Positions 16,402 through 25,204 of a stretch of 32,618 bases of DNA are shown in pieces. Within the stretch, counting starts at the first letter, position 1. The number at the start of each line of letters is the position of its first letter. Below the pieces are notes generated by a model. That model made no database searches. It saw nothing but the letters and a program-made list of their open reading frames with translations, and was not told the origin of the DNA. This stretch comes from Chitinophagaceae bacterium (GTDB lineage: Bacteria > Bacteroidota > Bacteroidia > Chitinophagales > UBA10324): positions 1-32,618 of the forward strand of contig CANJII010000039.1 of NCBI GenBank assembly GCA_947474435.1, given 5' to 3'. Both the position numbers and the translations under genes were made by a program.

Positions 16402-17457
16402 ATGGCAACAAGAAAAATATTAATAACAGGGGGTGCAGGTTTCATTGGTTCGCATGTGGTGCGCCGGATGGTGAATCGCTATTCCGATTATCACATTTAC
16501 AATCTTGATAATCTCACCTACGCGGGCAATCTGGAAAATCTTCGTGATGTGGAATTGAAACCGAATTACAGTTTTATCAAAGAAGATATTGTTGATGGCG
16601 AAAAAATGCAATCGCTTTTTCAGAAACATAATTTTGATGGAGTGATTCACCTTGCTGCCGAAAGTCATGTTGATAGAAGCATCAGTAATCCGATGGATTT
16701 TATCATGACGAACATTGTCGGAACTGTTTCATTACTAAACGCAGCGAAAGCAAACTGGAAAAATTTTGATGGAAAATTGTTCTATCATGTATCAACTGAT
16801 GAAGTGTATGGTTCATTGGGAGAAGAAGGATTTTTTACAGAAGAAACCAAGTACGATCCGCATTCACCCTACTCAGCTTCGAAAGCAAGTTCCGATCATT
16901 TGGTGCGCGCCTATCACGACACTTATGGTTTGCCAATAAAAATTTCGAACTGCTCCAACAATTACGGCGCAAATCATTTCCCTGAAAAATTAATACCGCT
17001 TGCCATTCACAATATCAAGAACAGCAAACCCATTCCGGTTTATGGCATGGGCGAAAATGTGCGCGATTGGTTGTATGTGGAAGATCATGCATCAGCCATT
17101 GATTTAATTTTTCATAAAGGAAAAGTCGGCGACACTTACAACATCGGCGGATTCAACGAATGGAAAAACATAGACCTCATTCATCTGCTTTGCAAAATCA
17201 TGGATCAGAAATTAAGAAGAGCAGAAGGCACTTCAGCAAAACTGATTACTTATGTGAAGGACAGAGCCGGTCATGATTTGCGTTATGCTATTGATGCTAC
17301 AAAACTGAATAAAGAATTAGGATGGAAACCTTCGTTGCAATTTGAAGAAGGACTGGAAAAAACAGTTGACTGGTACTTGTCGAATGAAGAGTGGCTCAAT
17401 CATGTGACAAGTGGCAACTACAAAAATTATTATACAGAACAATACGAGAAAAGATAA
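16402..17457 (+). CDS. rfbB: dTDP-glucose 4,6-dehydratase
   Basis: 351 residues. It makes dTDP-4-keto-6-deoxyglucose, the second step of dTDP-L-rhamnose synthesis. It shows GGAGFIGS (10-17), the Thr132-Asp133-Glu134 active-site triad in VSTDEVYG, Tyr157 and Lys161 in YSASK, and the RmlB-typical HLAAESHVDRSI, NCSNNYG and ENVRDWLYVEDH. RmlC and RmlD homologues lie 5.5 kb downstream in the same direction, and RmlA is not in the window. It sits between the TviB-type and TviC-type genes. The symbol rmlB is equivalent. Confidence 0.95.
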   Translation: MATRKILITGGAGFIGSHVVRRMVNRYSDYHIYNLDNLTYAGNLENLRDVELKPNYSFIKEDIVDGEKMQSLFQKHNFDGVIHLAAESHVDRSISNPMDFIMTNIVGTVSLLNAAKANWKNFDGKLFYHVSTDEVYGSLGEEGFFTEETKYDPHSPYSASKASSDHLVRAYHDTYGLPIKISNCSNNYGANHFPEKLIPLAIHNIKNSKPIPVYGMGENVRDWLYVEDHASAIDLIFHKGKVGDTYNIGGFNEWKNIDLIHLLCKIMDQKLRRAEGTSAKLITYVKDRAGHDLRYAIDATKLNKELGWKPSLQFEEGLEKTVDWYLSNEEWLNHVTSGNYKNYYTEQYEKR

Positions 17458-17473
17458 AATGATCTCGAACAAA

Positions 17474-17498
17474 CTCCGTGCTCTTCGTGCCTCCGTGC
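17474..17498 (-). repeat. Short dispersed CRCRGAG-type repeat
   Basis: Read on the minus strand this is CACGGAG, GCACGAAG, AGCACGGAG. A related element on the plus strand is at 29990-30014. I have seen such purine-rich near-8-mers between genes in Bacteroidota. It occupies most of the gap between rfbB and the epimerase. Confidence 0.45.
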
Positions 17499-17526
17499 GA
17501 AATAATTTTTTCTCAAATAATTTTTG

Positions 17527-18498
17527 ATGTACGAAACAAAATATCATCACTCCGATTTATCAAATCAAAAAATATTAATCTCCGGCGGCGCAGGTTTTAT
17601 TGGTTCACACTTGGTTGAATATTTATTAAAGTTCGGTGCTGAAAAAGTTCGTGTCATTGATAATTTCATCACCGGCAGAAGAGAAAATATCGAACTCTTC
17701 AAAAACAACCCGCGCTTCGAATTTATTGAAGGCGATATATGCAACAAGGCCGATTGCGATCGCGCGTGCGATGGAATGAATGTATTGTTACACCAGGCAG
17801 CACTTGGATCAGTTCCGCGCTCTATCAAAGATCCGGTTGCTACAAACAGAATTAATGTGGATGGATTTTTAACCATGATGGTTGCGGCGCGAGATGCAGG
17901 AATTCAGCGGGTAGTCTATGCATCTTCATCGTCAGTTTATGGCGATCATCCCGGATTGCCGAAGGTGGAAGACAAAATCGGAAAGCAACTTTCGCCGTAT
18001 GCGGTTTCGAAATACACCAACGAATTGTATGCGCATGTTTTCGGTTTGAATTACGGAATGAAAATTATCGGGCTTCGATACTTCAATATTTTCGGTCCGC
18101 GACAAGACCCGAACGGACAGTATGCCGCTGTGATTCCGAAGTGGATTGACATGATAAAAAAAAATGAGCGCCCGATTATCAATGGCGACGGAAGCAACAC
18201 ACGCGATTTCACTTTTGTAGAAAATGCAGTGCAGGCAAACATCAAAGCCATGACCACCGAAAACGAAAACGCATTCAGTCAGATTTATAACATTGCCTGT
18301 GGTTATCAGTTTTCGTTAATGGATTTATTCAATTCACTGAAAGAAATTATTGGTTCTTCATTAGAACCTGTTCATGGCCCATCGCGCGAAGGTGATATTC
18401 CGCAATCGCTTGCTGATGTGAGCAAGGCAAAAAATTATTTCGGTTATTCACCTGATTTTACCTTCAGAAAAGGGTTGGAGATTACTGTGAACGGATAA
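17527..18498 (+). CDS. UDP-N-acetylglucosamine 4-epimerase-like SDR (TviC/WbpP family)
   Basis: 323 residues from the ATG at 17527 (a TTG one codon upstream is also in frame). It shows GGAGFIG (20-26), HQAALGSVPRSIKDP, SSSSVYGD, Tyr158 and Lys162 in SPYAVSK, and RYFNIFGPRQDP. The HQAALGSVPRS segment is characteristic of TviC/WbpP enzymes that interconvert UDP-GlcNAc and UDP-GalNAc, or their uronic acids. With the TviB-type dehydrogenase it could supply UDP-GalNAcA, as in Vi antigen and O6-type pathways. It ends abruptly at ITVNG, about 15 residues shorter than typical relatives, but the fold is complete. Exact sugar is inferred. Confidence 0.85.
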   Translation: MYETKYHHSDLSNQKILISGGAGFIGSHLVEYLLKFGAEKVRVIDNFITGRRENIELFKNNPRFEFIEGDICNKADCDRACDGMNVLLHQAALGSVPRSIKDPVATNRINVDGFLTMMVAARDAGIQRVVYASSSSVYGDHPGLPKVEDKIGKQLSPYAVSKYTNELYAHVFGLNYGMKIIGLRYFNIFGPRQDPNGQYAAVIPKWIDMIKKNERPIINGDGSNTRDFTFVENAVQANIKAMTTENENAFSQIYNIACGYQFSLMDLFNSLKEIIGSSLEPVHGPSREGDIPQSLADVSKAKNYFGYSPDFTFRKGLEITVNG

Positions 18499-18576
18499 TT
18501 TATTTTTCCACTAATTTTTTTGATTGTCTTATTTCTTCCGAATACTAAGAATATTAGTTATTGAGCACAGGAAGTT

Positions 18577-18584
18577 TATTTTTG
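18577..18584 (+). promoter_or_regulatory. -7 promoter box for the wza-like gene
   Basis: TATTTTTG fits TAnnTTTG and ends 23 bases before the ATG at 18608. The -33 region, 19 bases upstream, reads TTAG, a partial match. Confidence 0.45.
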
Positions 18585-18607
18585 CGCCCACTTTTTCAAC
18601 CACCGAT

Positions 18608-21049
18608 ATGAAAATTCTCAGTTGCCTTTGTTTATCTCTGGCATTGATTTCTAACAATCCAAGTGCAAGTGCACAGAATACTATTTTAAAGCAGAACTCT
18701 GGTATCTCAACATCATCATCGTTAAGCAGCACTAATGTTCAGGCACTTATACAAGCTAATGCAAGTAAATTACAAATGCTTGGAATCAGCACTACCGATG
18801 CGCAGAATATAGCCAATCAGGTTTTGCCGCAAATTCAAAGTGGAAGTATAAGTGTAAATCCATCTGTAACACCAACAGTGCCGGTTCAATCACCTGTTCT
18901 GGATAATCCAAATCCTGTTTCGGTTAATGCAAATGTGCTTGCGAATTTGCCCGACAATTTTTCCAACAATAATCAACCTGAAAATAAAGATGTACCTGAA
19001 TTGCCCCATGCAATAATATTTGGACAATCATTTTTTCGCGATAAAAATATTTCAACCTTCAATCGTTCAACCGATATGCAGGCACCCGATAATTACATAG
19101 TAGGAGTGGGAGATCAATTAACGATAAACATTTGGGGATACAGCAGTTATAGCGGTAGTTATACGGTTGATCAGTCAGGCGCCATACTTCCAACACAAAC
19201 CGGACGGATTTATGTAAAAGGGCTTGCGTTCGACGATGTAAAAAAATTAATTAGAGGGCGCTTTTCTACCGTTCTTGATATGGGTAACTCTAACCTGGAT
19301 GTTGCACTTGTTTACAGCAGAGTTATTGCGGTGAATATTGTAGGCGAAGTTTTTGAACCCGGGAGCTACACCATGCCAGCTACCAATACAGCATTCAATG
19401 CATTGATGTCAGCATCAGGACCAACTAATATAGGGTCGCTCCGGAAAATTTACATAAAGCGCGATGGGCAAACAATTAAAACACTGGATGTATATGCATT
19501 TCTTTTAGACCCGGATTCTAAACAGGATTTCTACCTGCAGAATAACGACTACATATTTGTTCCGCCAAGCAGTAAAGTTGTTTTTATAAATGGTGAAGTT
19601 TTACGACCAACCGGTTTTGAATTACTGGATAATGAAAACATGGTTGCACTTTTAAAATTTGCAGGTGGTGTAACACCCAAAGCATACATGAATAACATAA
19701 TTATTCAACGATATGAAGGAATGGAAAATAAACTGATCAGCTTAAACCTGGATAGCTTATTAAAAACCAAGGGCGATTTTATTTTAAAAAACGGCGATCA
19801 GATTACCATCAATACAGTTCCTGATTTAATTATTAATCAGATAAAAATTATTGGGCCTGTAACTGCTCCCGGTGTTTATAGTTTTAAAAACGGACAACGC
19901 ATTTCTGATATTCTTGCGCAGAACCCATTGCGCAACGACGCTTTATTTAACAAAGGATATATTATCAGAACCAACGACGATTTTACAAAACAATACATTT
20001 CATTTTCACCATTAGCAATTATTCAAAGTAAAAATTCACCCGATAATATTTTATTGAAAAACGAAGATGTTATAAATTTTTTCGCGAAATCTTCTTTCAA
20101 TGATAATTTAACTATCACAGTTTCAGGTTCAGTAAGAACTCCGGGAGATTATTTGTTTGGCAATGGGATGAGTTTGAATGATGCCTTGTATTTTGCCGGA
20201 GGCCTAAAACCTGAAGCCGCAAATAACCGAATAGAAATTGCTCGTATTATGGAGGTGCAGCAAGGCAACGGTGTGTCAGCAATTCCGGTTATAATAAAAT
20301 CAATTTCAATCAATAAGGATTTATCGCTGGATGAAGCATCAGCAGGGTTCCATTTGCAGCCCTCTGACCAGGTAATTGTTCGAGTATCTTCTGATTTTGA
20401 TAAACAAAACATGGTAATTGTTTCAGGTGAAGTACAATACCCTGGAAACTATGTTATGATAAATAAGCTTGAAACCTGGACATCAGTAATAAACAGGGCA
20501 GGTGGTTTAAACACAGCCGCTTATTCAGATGATGGATTTATTTTCAGAAAAGAAAACGGAAAAGGAATAATTCTGTCGCACTTAGACAGAGCATTGAAAA
20601 AACCAAATTCAAAATACGATTACATTTTAAAACCGGGTGATGAGATATCAATACCTAAACAATCAAACATTATTACTATCACCGGTCTTATTCGTTTTCC
20701 TTATATTGATTCACTAAAGCAAATTAATGTTCCATATACAAAGGGCAAGCGTGCAAAATTTTATATAAAACATTATGGGCTTGGCTTTGAGAAAAGAGCC
20801 ATCCGAAGCAGAACCTATGTTGTAAATCCGGGTCAAAATGTGAACGGATGCCGAAAGTTTATTTTGTTTAATGTGTATCCCAAAGTTAAAAATGCATCGA
20901 CGGTTGTAGCCACTGCAATTCCTCCTAAAGAATTAAAAACACGAACCGGTACCAAGGAACCAATAAACTGGAATCAGGCAATATCAACCTTTACTATTAG
21001 TTTAACCGGAGTTGCTACACTGTTTATATTGCTCACTCGAATTCAATAA
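18608..21049 (+). CDS. Polysaccharide export outer-membrane protein with multiple SLBB domains (Wza-like)
   Basis: 813 residues from the ATG at 18608, chosen because it begins a signal peptide (MKILSCLCLSLALISN, then SASAQ) after a -7 box. A low-complexity Ser/Asn/Gln-rich region (to about residue 130) precedes the poly-export domain (about 155-245: DNYIVGVGDQLTINIWGY, then GRIYVKGLAFDDVKKLI). Successive SLBB-like beta-grasp repeats follow (VNIVGEVFEPGSY, VFINGEVLRPTGF, IKIIGPVTAPGVY, ITVSGSVRTPGDY, IVSGEVQYPGNY, ITGLIRFPYI), about six in all. A final hydrophobic helix (FTISLTGVATLFILLT) is near the C-terminus. It is over twice as long as E. coli Wza, as in many Bacteroidota. It should form the outer-membrane channel for the polymer. 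The start of the Wzz-like gene is 6 bases after its stop. Confidence 0.9.
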   Translation: MKILSCLCLSLALISNNPSASAQNTILKQNSGISTSSSLSSTNVQALIQANASKLQMLGISTTDAQNIANQVLPQIQSGSISVNPSVTPTVPVQSPVLDNPNPVSVNANVLANLPDNFSNNNQPENKDVPELPHAIIFGQSFFRDKNISTFNRSTDMQAPDNYIVGVGDQLTINIWGYSSYSGSYTVDQSGAILPTQTGRIYVKGLAFDDVKKLIRGRFSTVLDMGNSNLDVALVYSRVIAVNIVGEVFEPGSYTMPATNTAFNALMSASGPTNIGSLRKIYIKRDGQTIKTLDVYAFLLDPDSKQDFYLQNNDYIFVPPSSKVVFINGEVLRPTGFELLDNENMVALLKFAGGVTPKAYMNNIIIQRYEGMENKLISLNLDSLLKTKGDFILKNGDQITINTVPDLIINQIKIIGPVTAPGVYSFKNGQRISDILAQNPLRNDALFNKGYIIRTNDDFTKQYISFSPLAIIQSKNSPDNILLKNEDVINFFAKSSFNDNLTITVSGSVRTPGDYLFGNGMSLNDALYFAGGLKPEAANNRIEIARIMEVQQGNGVSAIPVIIKSISINKDLSLDEASAGFHLQPSDQVIVRVSSDFDKQNMVIVSGEVQYPGNYVMINKLETWTSVINRAGGLNTAAYSDDGFIFRKENGKGIILSHLDRALKKPNSKYDYILKPGDEISIPKQSNIITITGLIRFPYIDSLKQINVPYTKGKRAKFYIKHYGLGFEKRAIRSRTYVVNPGQNVNGCRKFILFNVYPKVKNASTVVATAIPPKELKTRTGTKEPINWNQAISTFTISLTGVATLFILLTRIQ

Positions 21050-21055
21050 TTAACA

Positions 21056-22171
21056 ATGAGTGAAAAACCAATTCGGCAAGTTGTTGAGGAAACAGATATT
21101 AACTACAGCAATATTCTTGGAAAATTAAAAACCATTTGGAAATATTTAATTCGCAAATGGTGGGTTTTATTAATTGCGCTCATGTTAGGCGGTGGTACAG
21201 GTTGGTTAATTCAATATTTGTATGGAGTTAGCTATACCGCCAATTGTACTTTTACCATTCAAGGTCAGTCGGCTTCATCATCGTTATTAAATTCTGCCTT
21301 ATCACTTGCTTCATCTATAGGCATATCAGCTAAACCGGGCACCGGAAGTTATGATAATAATTATTTTGCCAATTTAATGAAGTCGCGCAGAATACTGAAA
21401 CAAACCCTGCTCGAAGATGGAATGATCAATGGCAAAAAAGATTTAATGATCAATCATTTTATTCATGTTACAGAATTAGATGATGATTGGAAAGATGATA
21501 AAAGATTAAGTGGTTTTAAATTCAAACACAATCAATTTGCAGGCCTTACCCGACTTGAAGATTCGGTGCTGACACTTTTATACAATTCAATTCTTGAGAA
21601 TTATTTATCGGTGACTTATGATGAAAGCTCCCCGTTTAATCAGGCGAAATTTACAACACCTGATTATTCTTTTTCAAGTAACATGATGCAAAAATTGCTG
21701 AAAAACACAAGCAACCATTACATCAATGAAATGTTCAAATTGAACAACGACAACATGCGGATTGCAGAAAAAAGAGTTGACTCATTGGCAAATGCAATCA
21801 GGGAGCTGGATGTAAAAGTTGCTTCTTTAAAAGACAATGTAAATAATGTAATAAAGCAAAGCGGTTTTGTTGCATTAAACGCAGCCATTCGTGATCAGGG
21901 TTTATTAAGTATTCAATATTCATCAGCAGTAAATAATTTTGAACTGGCAAAAGTTACAATGACCACCGATACTCCGATTTTGGAAGTAATTGACGATCCG
22001 CAATTTTCAACCGAAGTTTCATTTATACCAATAGTAATTGCTATTGCCGGTGGGGCACTCGGGTTTTTCTTTGTTGCTTTAATTGGTTTAGTTGCATGGA
22101 ATTTTATCGGTAAAACAATTGAAAATGAAAACAAAGCAACAAGCAATACTTCTGAACCTTTAATCAACTAA
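21056..22171 (+). CDS. Wzz-like polysaccharide co-polymerase, no kinase domain
   Basis: 371 residues. An N-terminal membrane helix at about 36-56 (KWWVLLIALMLGGGTGWLI) and a C-terminal one at about 322-345 (IPIVIAIAGGALGFFFVALIG) flank a large periplasmic part with helical, coiled-coil-like character near residues 215-270. This is the two-helix layout of Wzz/Wzc chain-length regulators. No Walker A/B or tyrosine-rich tail follows the second helix, so the BY-kinase part of Wzc is absent here or coded elsewhere. The tight spacing to the upstream export gene fits a joint role in polymer export and length control. Confidence 0.78.
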   Translation: MSEKPIRQVVEETDINYSNILGKLKTIWKYLIRKWWVLLIALMLGGGTGWLIQYLYGVSYTANCTFTIQGQSASSSLLNSALSLASSIGISAKPGTGSYDNNYFANLMKSRRILKQTLLEDGMINGKKDLMINHFIHVTELDDDWKDDKRLSGFKFKHNQFAGLTRLEDSVLTLLYNSILENYLSVTYDESSPFNQAKFTTPDYSFSSNMMQKLLKNTSNHYINEMFKLNNDNMRIAEKRVDSLANAIRELDVKVASLKDNVNNVIKQSGFVALNAAIRDQGLLSIQYSSAVNNFELAKVTMTTDTPILEVIDDPQFSTEVSFIPIVIAIAGGALGFFFVALIGLVAWNFIGKTIENENKATSNTSEPLIN

Positions 22172-22197
22172 AAGGGGTAAATTATTTATAAAAAAAC

Positions 22198-22943
22198 ATG
22201 ACCTTTTTTTCCGGTTTATTCAGTAAAAAAAAAACTTCATCAATCCCATAAAGGTTGATATTCATTCGCATTTTATTCCTGGCATTGATGATGGGGTGAG
22301 TACAGCAGATGAATCGCTCGATATTTTAACAGGACTTTACCACCTCGGGTATAAAAAAATTATCACCACGCCACACATTTATAACGGAGTTTATAATAAT
22401 TCATATGATACCATACTTCCGGGATTAGAAAGAATGAAAACAGTAATTAAACAATCAGGTATTAAGCTGGAACTGGAAGCCGCCGCCGAATATTATTTTG
22501 ATGAGTATTTTCTCAGTTATATTGAAAATGAAACGCTGTTGACTTTTGGCGACCGATATGTTTTATTTGAATTACCAGCCATGAGTAAACCACAACAGGT
22601 AGAAGATGCTGTTTTTGAAATGACTTTGAAAGGCTACAAACCAATTTTGGCGCACCCCGAACGCTACTCTTATTATCTGGAACCGGGATTTGAATCGTTG
22701 GAAAAATTAAAAAGCATGGGCGTATTATTTCAACTGAATGTGCTTTCACTTGCAGGTTTTTATTCACCAAAAGTTCAGAAGTTTGCCCATCAGTTAATAA
22801 AAAATAACTGGATCGATTGGGTAGGGAGTGATATGCATAATCATCGTTACTTTGAAGCGTTTAATAATGCAATTCAGAATAAGTATTATGAAAAACTTTG
22901 TTCATCAGGTCAACTTTTAAATAACACTTTAACCGAATTATAA
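22198..22943 (+). CDS. CpsB/YwqE-type PHP tyrosine-protein phosphatase, frame broken at an A10 tract
   Basis: The body (from about 22227 to the stop at 22943) is a CpsB/YwqE phosphatase with PHP metal-binding motifs in order: VDIHSHFIPGIDDG, TPHIYNG, EAAAEYYFD, LAHPERY and GSDMHNH. The first motif has no in-frame ATG. An ATG at 22198 begins MTFFSGLFSKKK, a typical N-terminus of these proteins, in another frame. It joins the body exactly if the A10 run at 22225-22234 had 11 (or 8) bases; as given, it ends at TAA 22249-22251. Without recoding, the only in-frame start is a GTG at 22296, which loses the metal-binding HSH. The enzyme dephosphorylates BY-kinases that control exopolysaccharide export. 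It overlaps rfbC by one base. Confidence 0.8.
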
Positions 22944-23515
22944 TGGCTTTTACTGAAACCGGATTTCCGGGCTTACTCGTTTTTGAACCAAGGATTTTTC
23001 GCGATGACAGAGGATATTTTTTTGAAAGTTTTAACTCAAATGGTTTTGCCGAAAAGGGAATTACCCGGAATTTTGTTCAGGACAATCAGGCATTTTCTTC
23101 ATACGGAATTTTAAGGGGACTGCATTACCAGCTTGATCCGCATGCGCAGGCAAAACTGGTTCGTGTTATTCAGGGTGAAGTGCTGGATGTGGTTGTTGAT
23201 TTGCGTGTCGGATCTCCAACATTCGGAAAACAATACAGCATTTTATTATCAGAAGAAAACAACAAGCAATTGTATGTGCCCCGTGGTTTTGCTCATGGTT
23301 ATGCAGTGTTAAGCGCTACGGCTTTATTTTTTTATAAATGTGATAACTTTTATAACAAGCAAGCCGAAAGCGGAATTTCATACAATGACCCTTCATTAAA
23401 TATTGACTGGAAAATTCCAACAGATAAAGTAATTCTTTCAGAAAAAGACAAGCTGAATAAATCATTCACTCTAGCGGAGAAGAATTTTATTTTCAATCCG
23501 GAAAATCCATTTTAA
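22943..23515 (+). CDS. rfbC: dTDP-4-dehydrorhamnose 3,5-epimerase
   Basis: 190 residues, usual length. It epimerises dTDP-4-keto-6-deoxyglucose at C3 and C5 to the rhamnose form. Visible are the catalytic His61 in RGLHYQ, QAKLVRVIQGEVLDVVVD with its conserved acid, VGSPTFGK, YVPRGFAHGYAVLS and YKCDNFYNK. The start overlaps the upstream stop (TAATG). RmlD follows 39 bases later. It is equivalent to rmlC. Confidence 0.93.
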   Translation: MAFTETGFPGLLVFEPRIFRDDRGYFFESFNSNGFAEKGITRNFVQDNQAFSSYGILRGLHYQLDPHAQAKLVRVIQGEVLDVVVDLRVGSPTFGKQYSILLSEENNKQLYVPRGFAHGYAVLSATALFFYKCDNFYNKQAESGISYNDPSLNIDWKIPTDKVILSEKDKLNKSFTLAEKNFIFNPENPF

Positions 23516-23554
23516 TGGTATGAATATTTTTTACAAATTGTATTCAGCTTCACT

Positions 23555-24418
23555 ATGAAAAAAACAATTTTAGTAACCGGAGCCAATGGACAATTAGGAA
23601 ACGAAATCCGAGCATTCGCCTCTCACTTTCCTACATTGAATATCTTATTCACCTCTCGAAACGAATTGGATATTACTGATAACGATGCGGTTAAAAAATA
23701 TTTTCCGGAGCATGAACCAAAAGCAGTAATTAATTGCGCCGCCTACACAGCTGTTGACAAAGCTGAGTCGGAACCGGAACTGGCCCAACTTATAAATGCA
23801 ACCGCAACAGGATATTTAGCTGATGCTTGCAGGCTCATTGATATTCCGTTCATTCATATCTCTACTGATTTTGTTTATGATGGAAATAAAACAATTCCGC
23901 TTTTCGAAACTGATGCAACAAATCCATCAGGCGTTTATGCTAAAACAAAACTGGAAGGTGAACAATTAGCATTGCAAAAACACAAGAAGACAATTATTAT
24001 TCGCACCTCGTGGGTTTACTCATCGTTCGGAAATAATTTTGTGAAAACAATGCTTCGTTTAGGAAGAGAAAAGCCTGAACTTAAAGTGGTGAACGACCAA
24101 ACCGGAAGTCCGACTTATGCACGCGATTTAGCTGAAGCACTTTTAAAAATTACTTTATTGTGTGAGGCGCTTAAGCCATGGGGCATTTATAATTTCAGTA
24201 ATGAAGGAGCCATAACATGGTATGAATTTGCCAAAGAAATATTATTGCTGAAAGGAATTGAAACACCTGTGCATCCAATTACAACAGCGCAATTTCCAAC
24301 ACCGGCAATGCGGCCTGCATACAGTGCGATGAGTAAAGAAAAAATTATTAAAACATTTGGAATTCGACCGCAACCATGGAAACATAGCTTGGAAGAATGC
24401 CTGAAATTGATTCCATAA
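23555..24418 (+). CDS. rfbD: dTDP-4-dehydrorhamnose reductase
   Basis: 287 residues. It reduces the RmlC product to dTDP-L-rhamnose with NAD(P)H. It shows GANGQLG (9-15), NCAAYTAVDKAE, STDFVYDG (103-110), Tyr128 and Lys132 in YAKTK, RTSWVYS and NDQTGSPTYARDLA. All are typical of RmlD. It lies between rfbC and the cysQ-like gene, which starts 3 bases after its stop, so the three are almost certainly co-transcribed. It is equivalent to rmlD. Confidence 0.94.
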   Translation: MKKTILVTGANGQLGNEIRAFASHFPTLNILFTSRNELDITDNDAVKKYFPEHEPKAVINCAAYTAVDKAESEPELAQLINATATGYLADACRLIDIPFIHISTDFVYDGNKTIPLFETDATNPSGVYAKTKLEGEQLALQKHKKTIIIRTSWVYSSFGNNFVKTMLRLGREKPELKVVNDQTGSPTYARDLAEALLKITLLCEALKPWGIYNFSNEGAITWYEFAKEILLLKGIETPVHPITTAQFPTPAMRPAYSAMSKEKIIKTFGIRPQPWKHSLEECLKLIP

Positions 24419-24421
24419 ATA

Positions 24422-25204
24422 ATGATAGCTGATAAAATTGATTTGAAACTGATAGAACAGATTGCACGCAAAGCAGGTGATGCAATTATGGAAATTTATA
24501 AAACAGAATTTACAGTGGAGATGAAAGAAAACAAATCGCCACTGACCGAAGCCGATAAAGTTTCTAATAAAATTATTCTGGATGAGTTGAAATTGCATTA
24601 TCCCGCTATTCCATTTATATCTGAAGAAACCAAAGCAATTGAATTCAGCGAACGAAAAACCTGGACACATTGCTGGCTTATTGACCCAATTGATGGCACA
24701 AAGGAATTCATAAAAAAAAACGGTGAGTTTACGGTGAACATTGCATTGGTTGAAAATGGTAAACCTACTTTAGGAGTTGTGCTTGCTCCTGCACTGAAAA
24801 AAATGTGGAGCGCAAAATCCGGCGAAGGTTGTTTTAAAATAAATGAATTAGGCGAGCGGATACAATTGAAAAAAGGAGTTGAGTTTAGCCGATTAAATAA
24901 AGTTCGTGTAATAGGCAGCCGCAGTCACATGAGTACAGAAACTGAATCTTTTATTCAGCAATTAAAATCAGAAGGAAAAGAAATTGACTTTGTATCAGCC
25001 GGCAGTTCAATAAAATTTTGCTTGCTTGCCGATGGCAGTGCCGATGTATATCCGCGTTATGCACCAACTATGGAATGGGATACCGCAGCCGGGCAGGCAG
25101 TTCTTGAAATTGCAGGCGGAGTAGTAAATGAAGCCGGAACTTTAAAGCACTTATGCTACAACAAAGAAAATTTATTGAATCCTTTTTTTCTTGCCTCGTG
25201 GTAA
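24422..25204 (+). CDS. cysQ: 3'(2'),5'-bisphosphate nucleotidase (CysQ)
   Basis: 260 residues, an inositol-monophosphatase-fold enzyme. It hydrolyses 3'-phosphoadenosine 5'-phosphate (PAP), the by-product of sulfate transfer from PAPS, to AMP. Visible are SPLTEADKVSN, ISEETKAIEF, the metal motif WLIDPIDGTKEF, GSRSHMS and GSSIKFCLLADGSADVYPR, then MEWDTAAGQAVLE. This last pattern is characteristic of CysQ rather than of inositol monophosphatase. It follows the rhamnose genes directly. Its placement in the polysaccharide operon could hint that the polymer is sulfated, but CysQ is also general housekeeping. The stop abuts the convergent arsR-type stop with no gap. Confidence 0.9.
   Translation: MIADKIDLKLIEQIARKAGDAIMEIYKTEFTVEMKENKSPLTEADKVSNKIILDELKLHYPAIPFISEETKAIEFSERKTWTHCWLIDPIDGTKEFIKKNGEFTVNIALVENGKPTLGVVLAPALKKMWSAKSGEGCFKINELGERIQLKKGVEFSRLNKVRVIGSRSHMSTETESFIQQLKSEGKEIDFVSAGSSIKFCLLADGSADVYPRYAPTMEWDTAAGQAVLEIAGGVVNEAGTLKHLCYNKENLLNPFFLASW

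Noticed and set aside
18480-18560. Frameshift at the end of the TviC-type epimerase (short ITVNG tail)
   Set aside because: Adding a base gives ITVNW but then a non-family sequence; the fold is complete, so natural termination is simpler.
24242-24670. 142-codon minus-strand open frame
   Set aside because: It is Phe/Cys/Asn-rich nonsense antisense to rfbD and cysQ, both clearly real.
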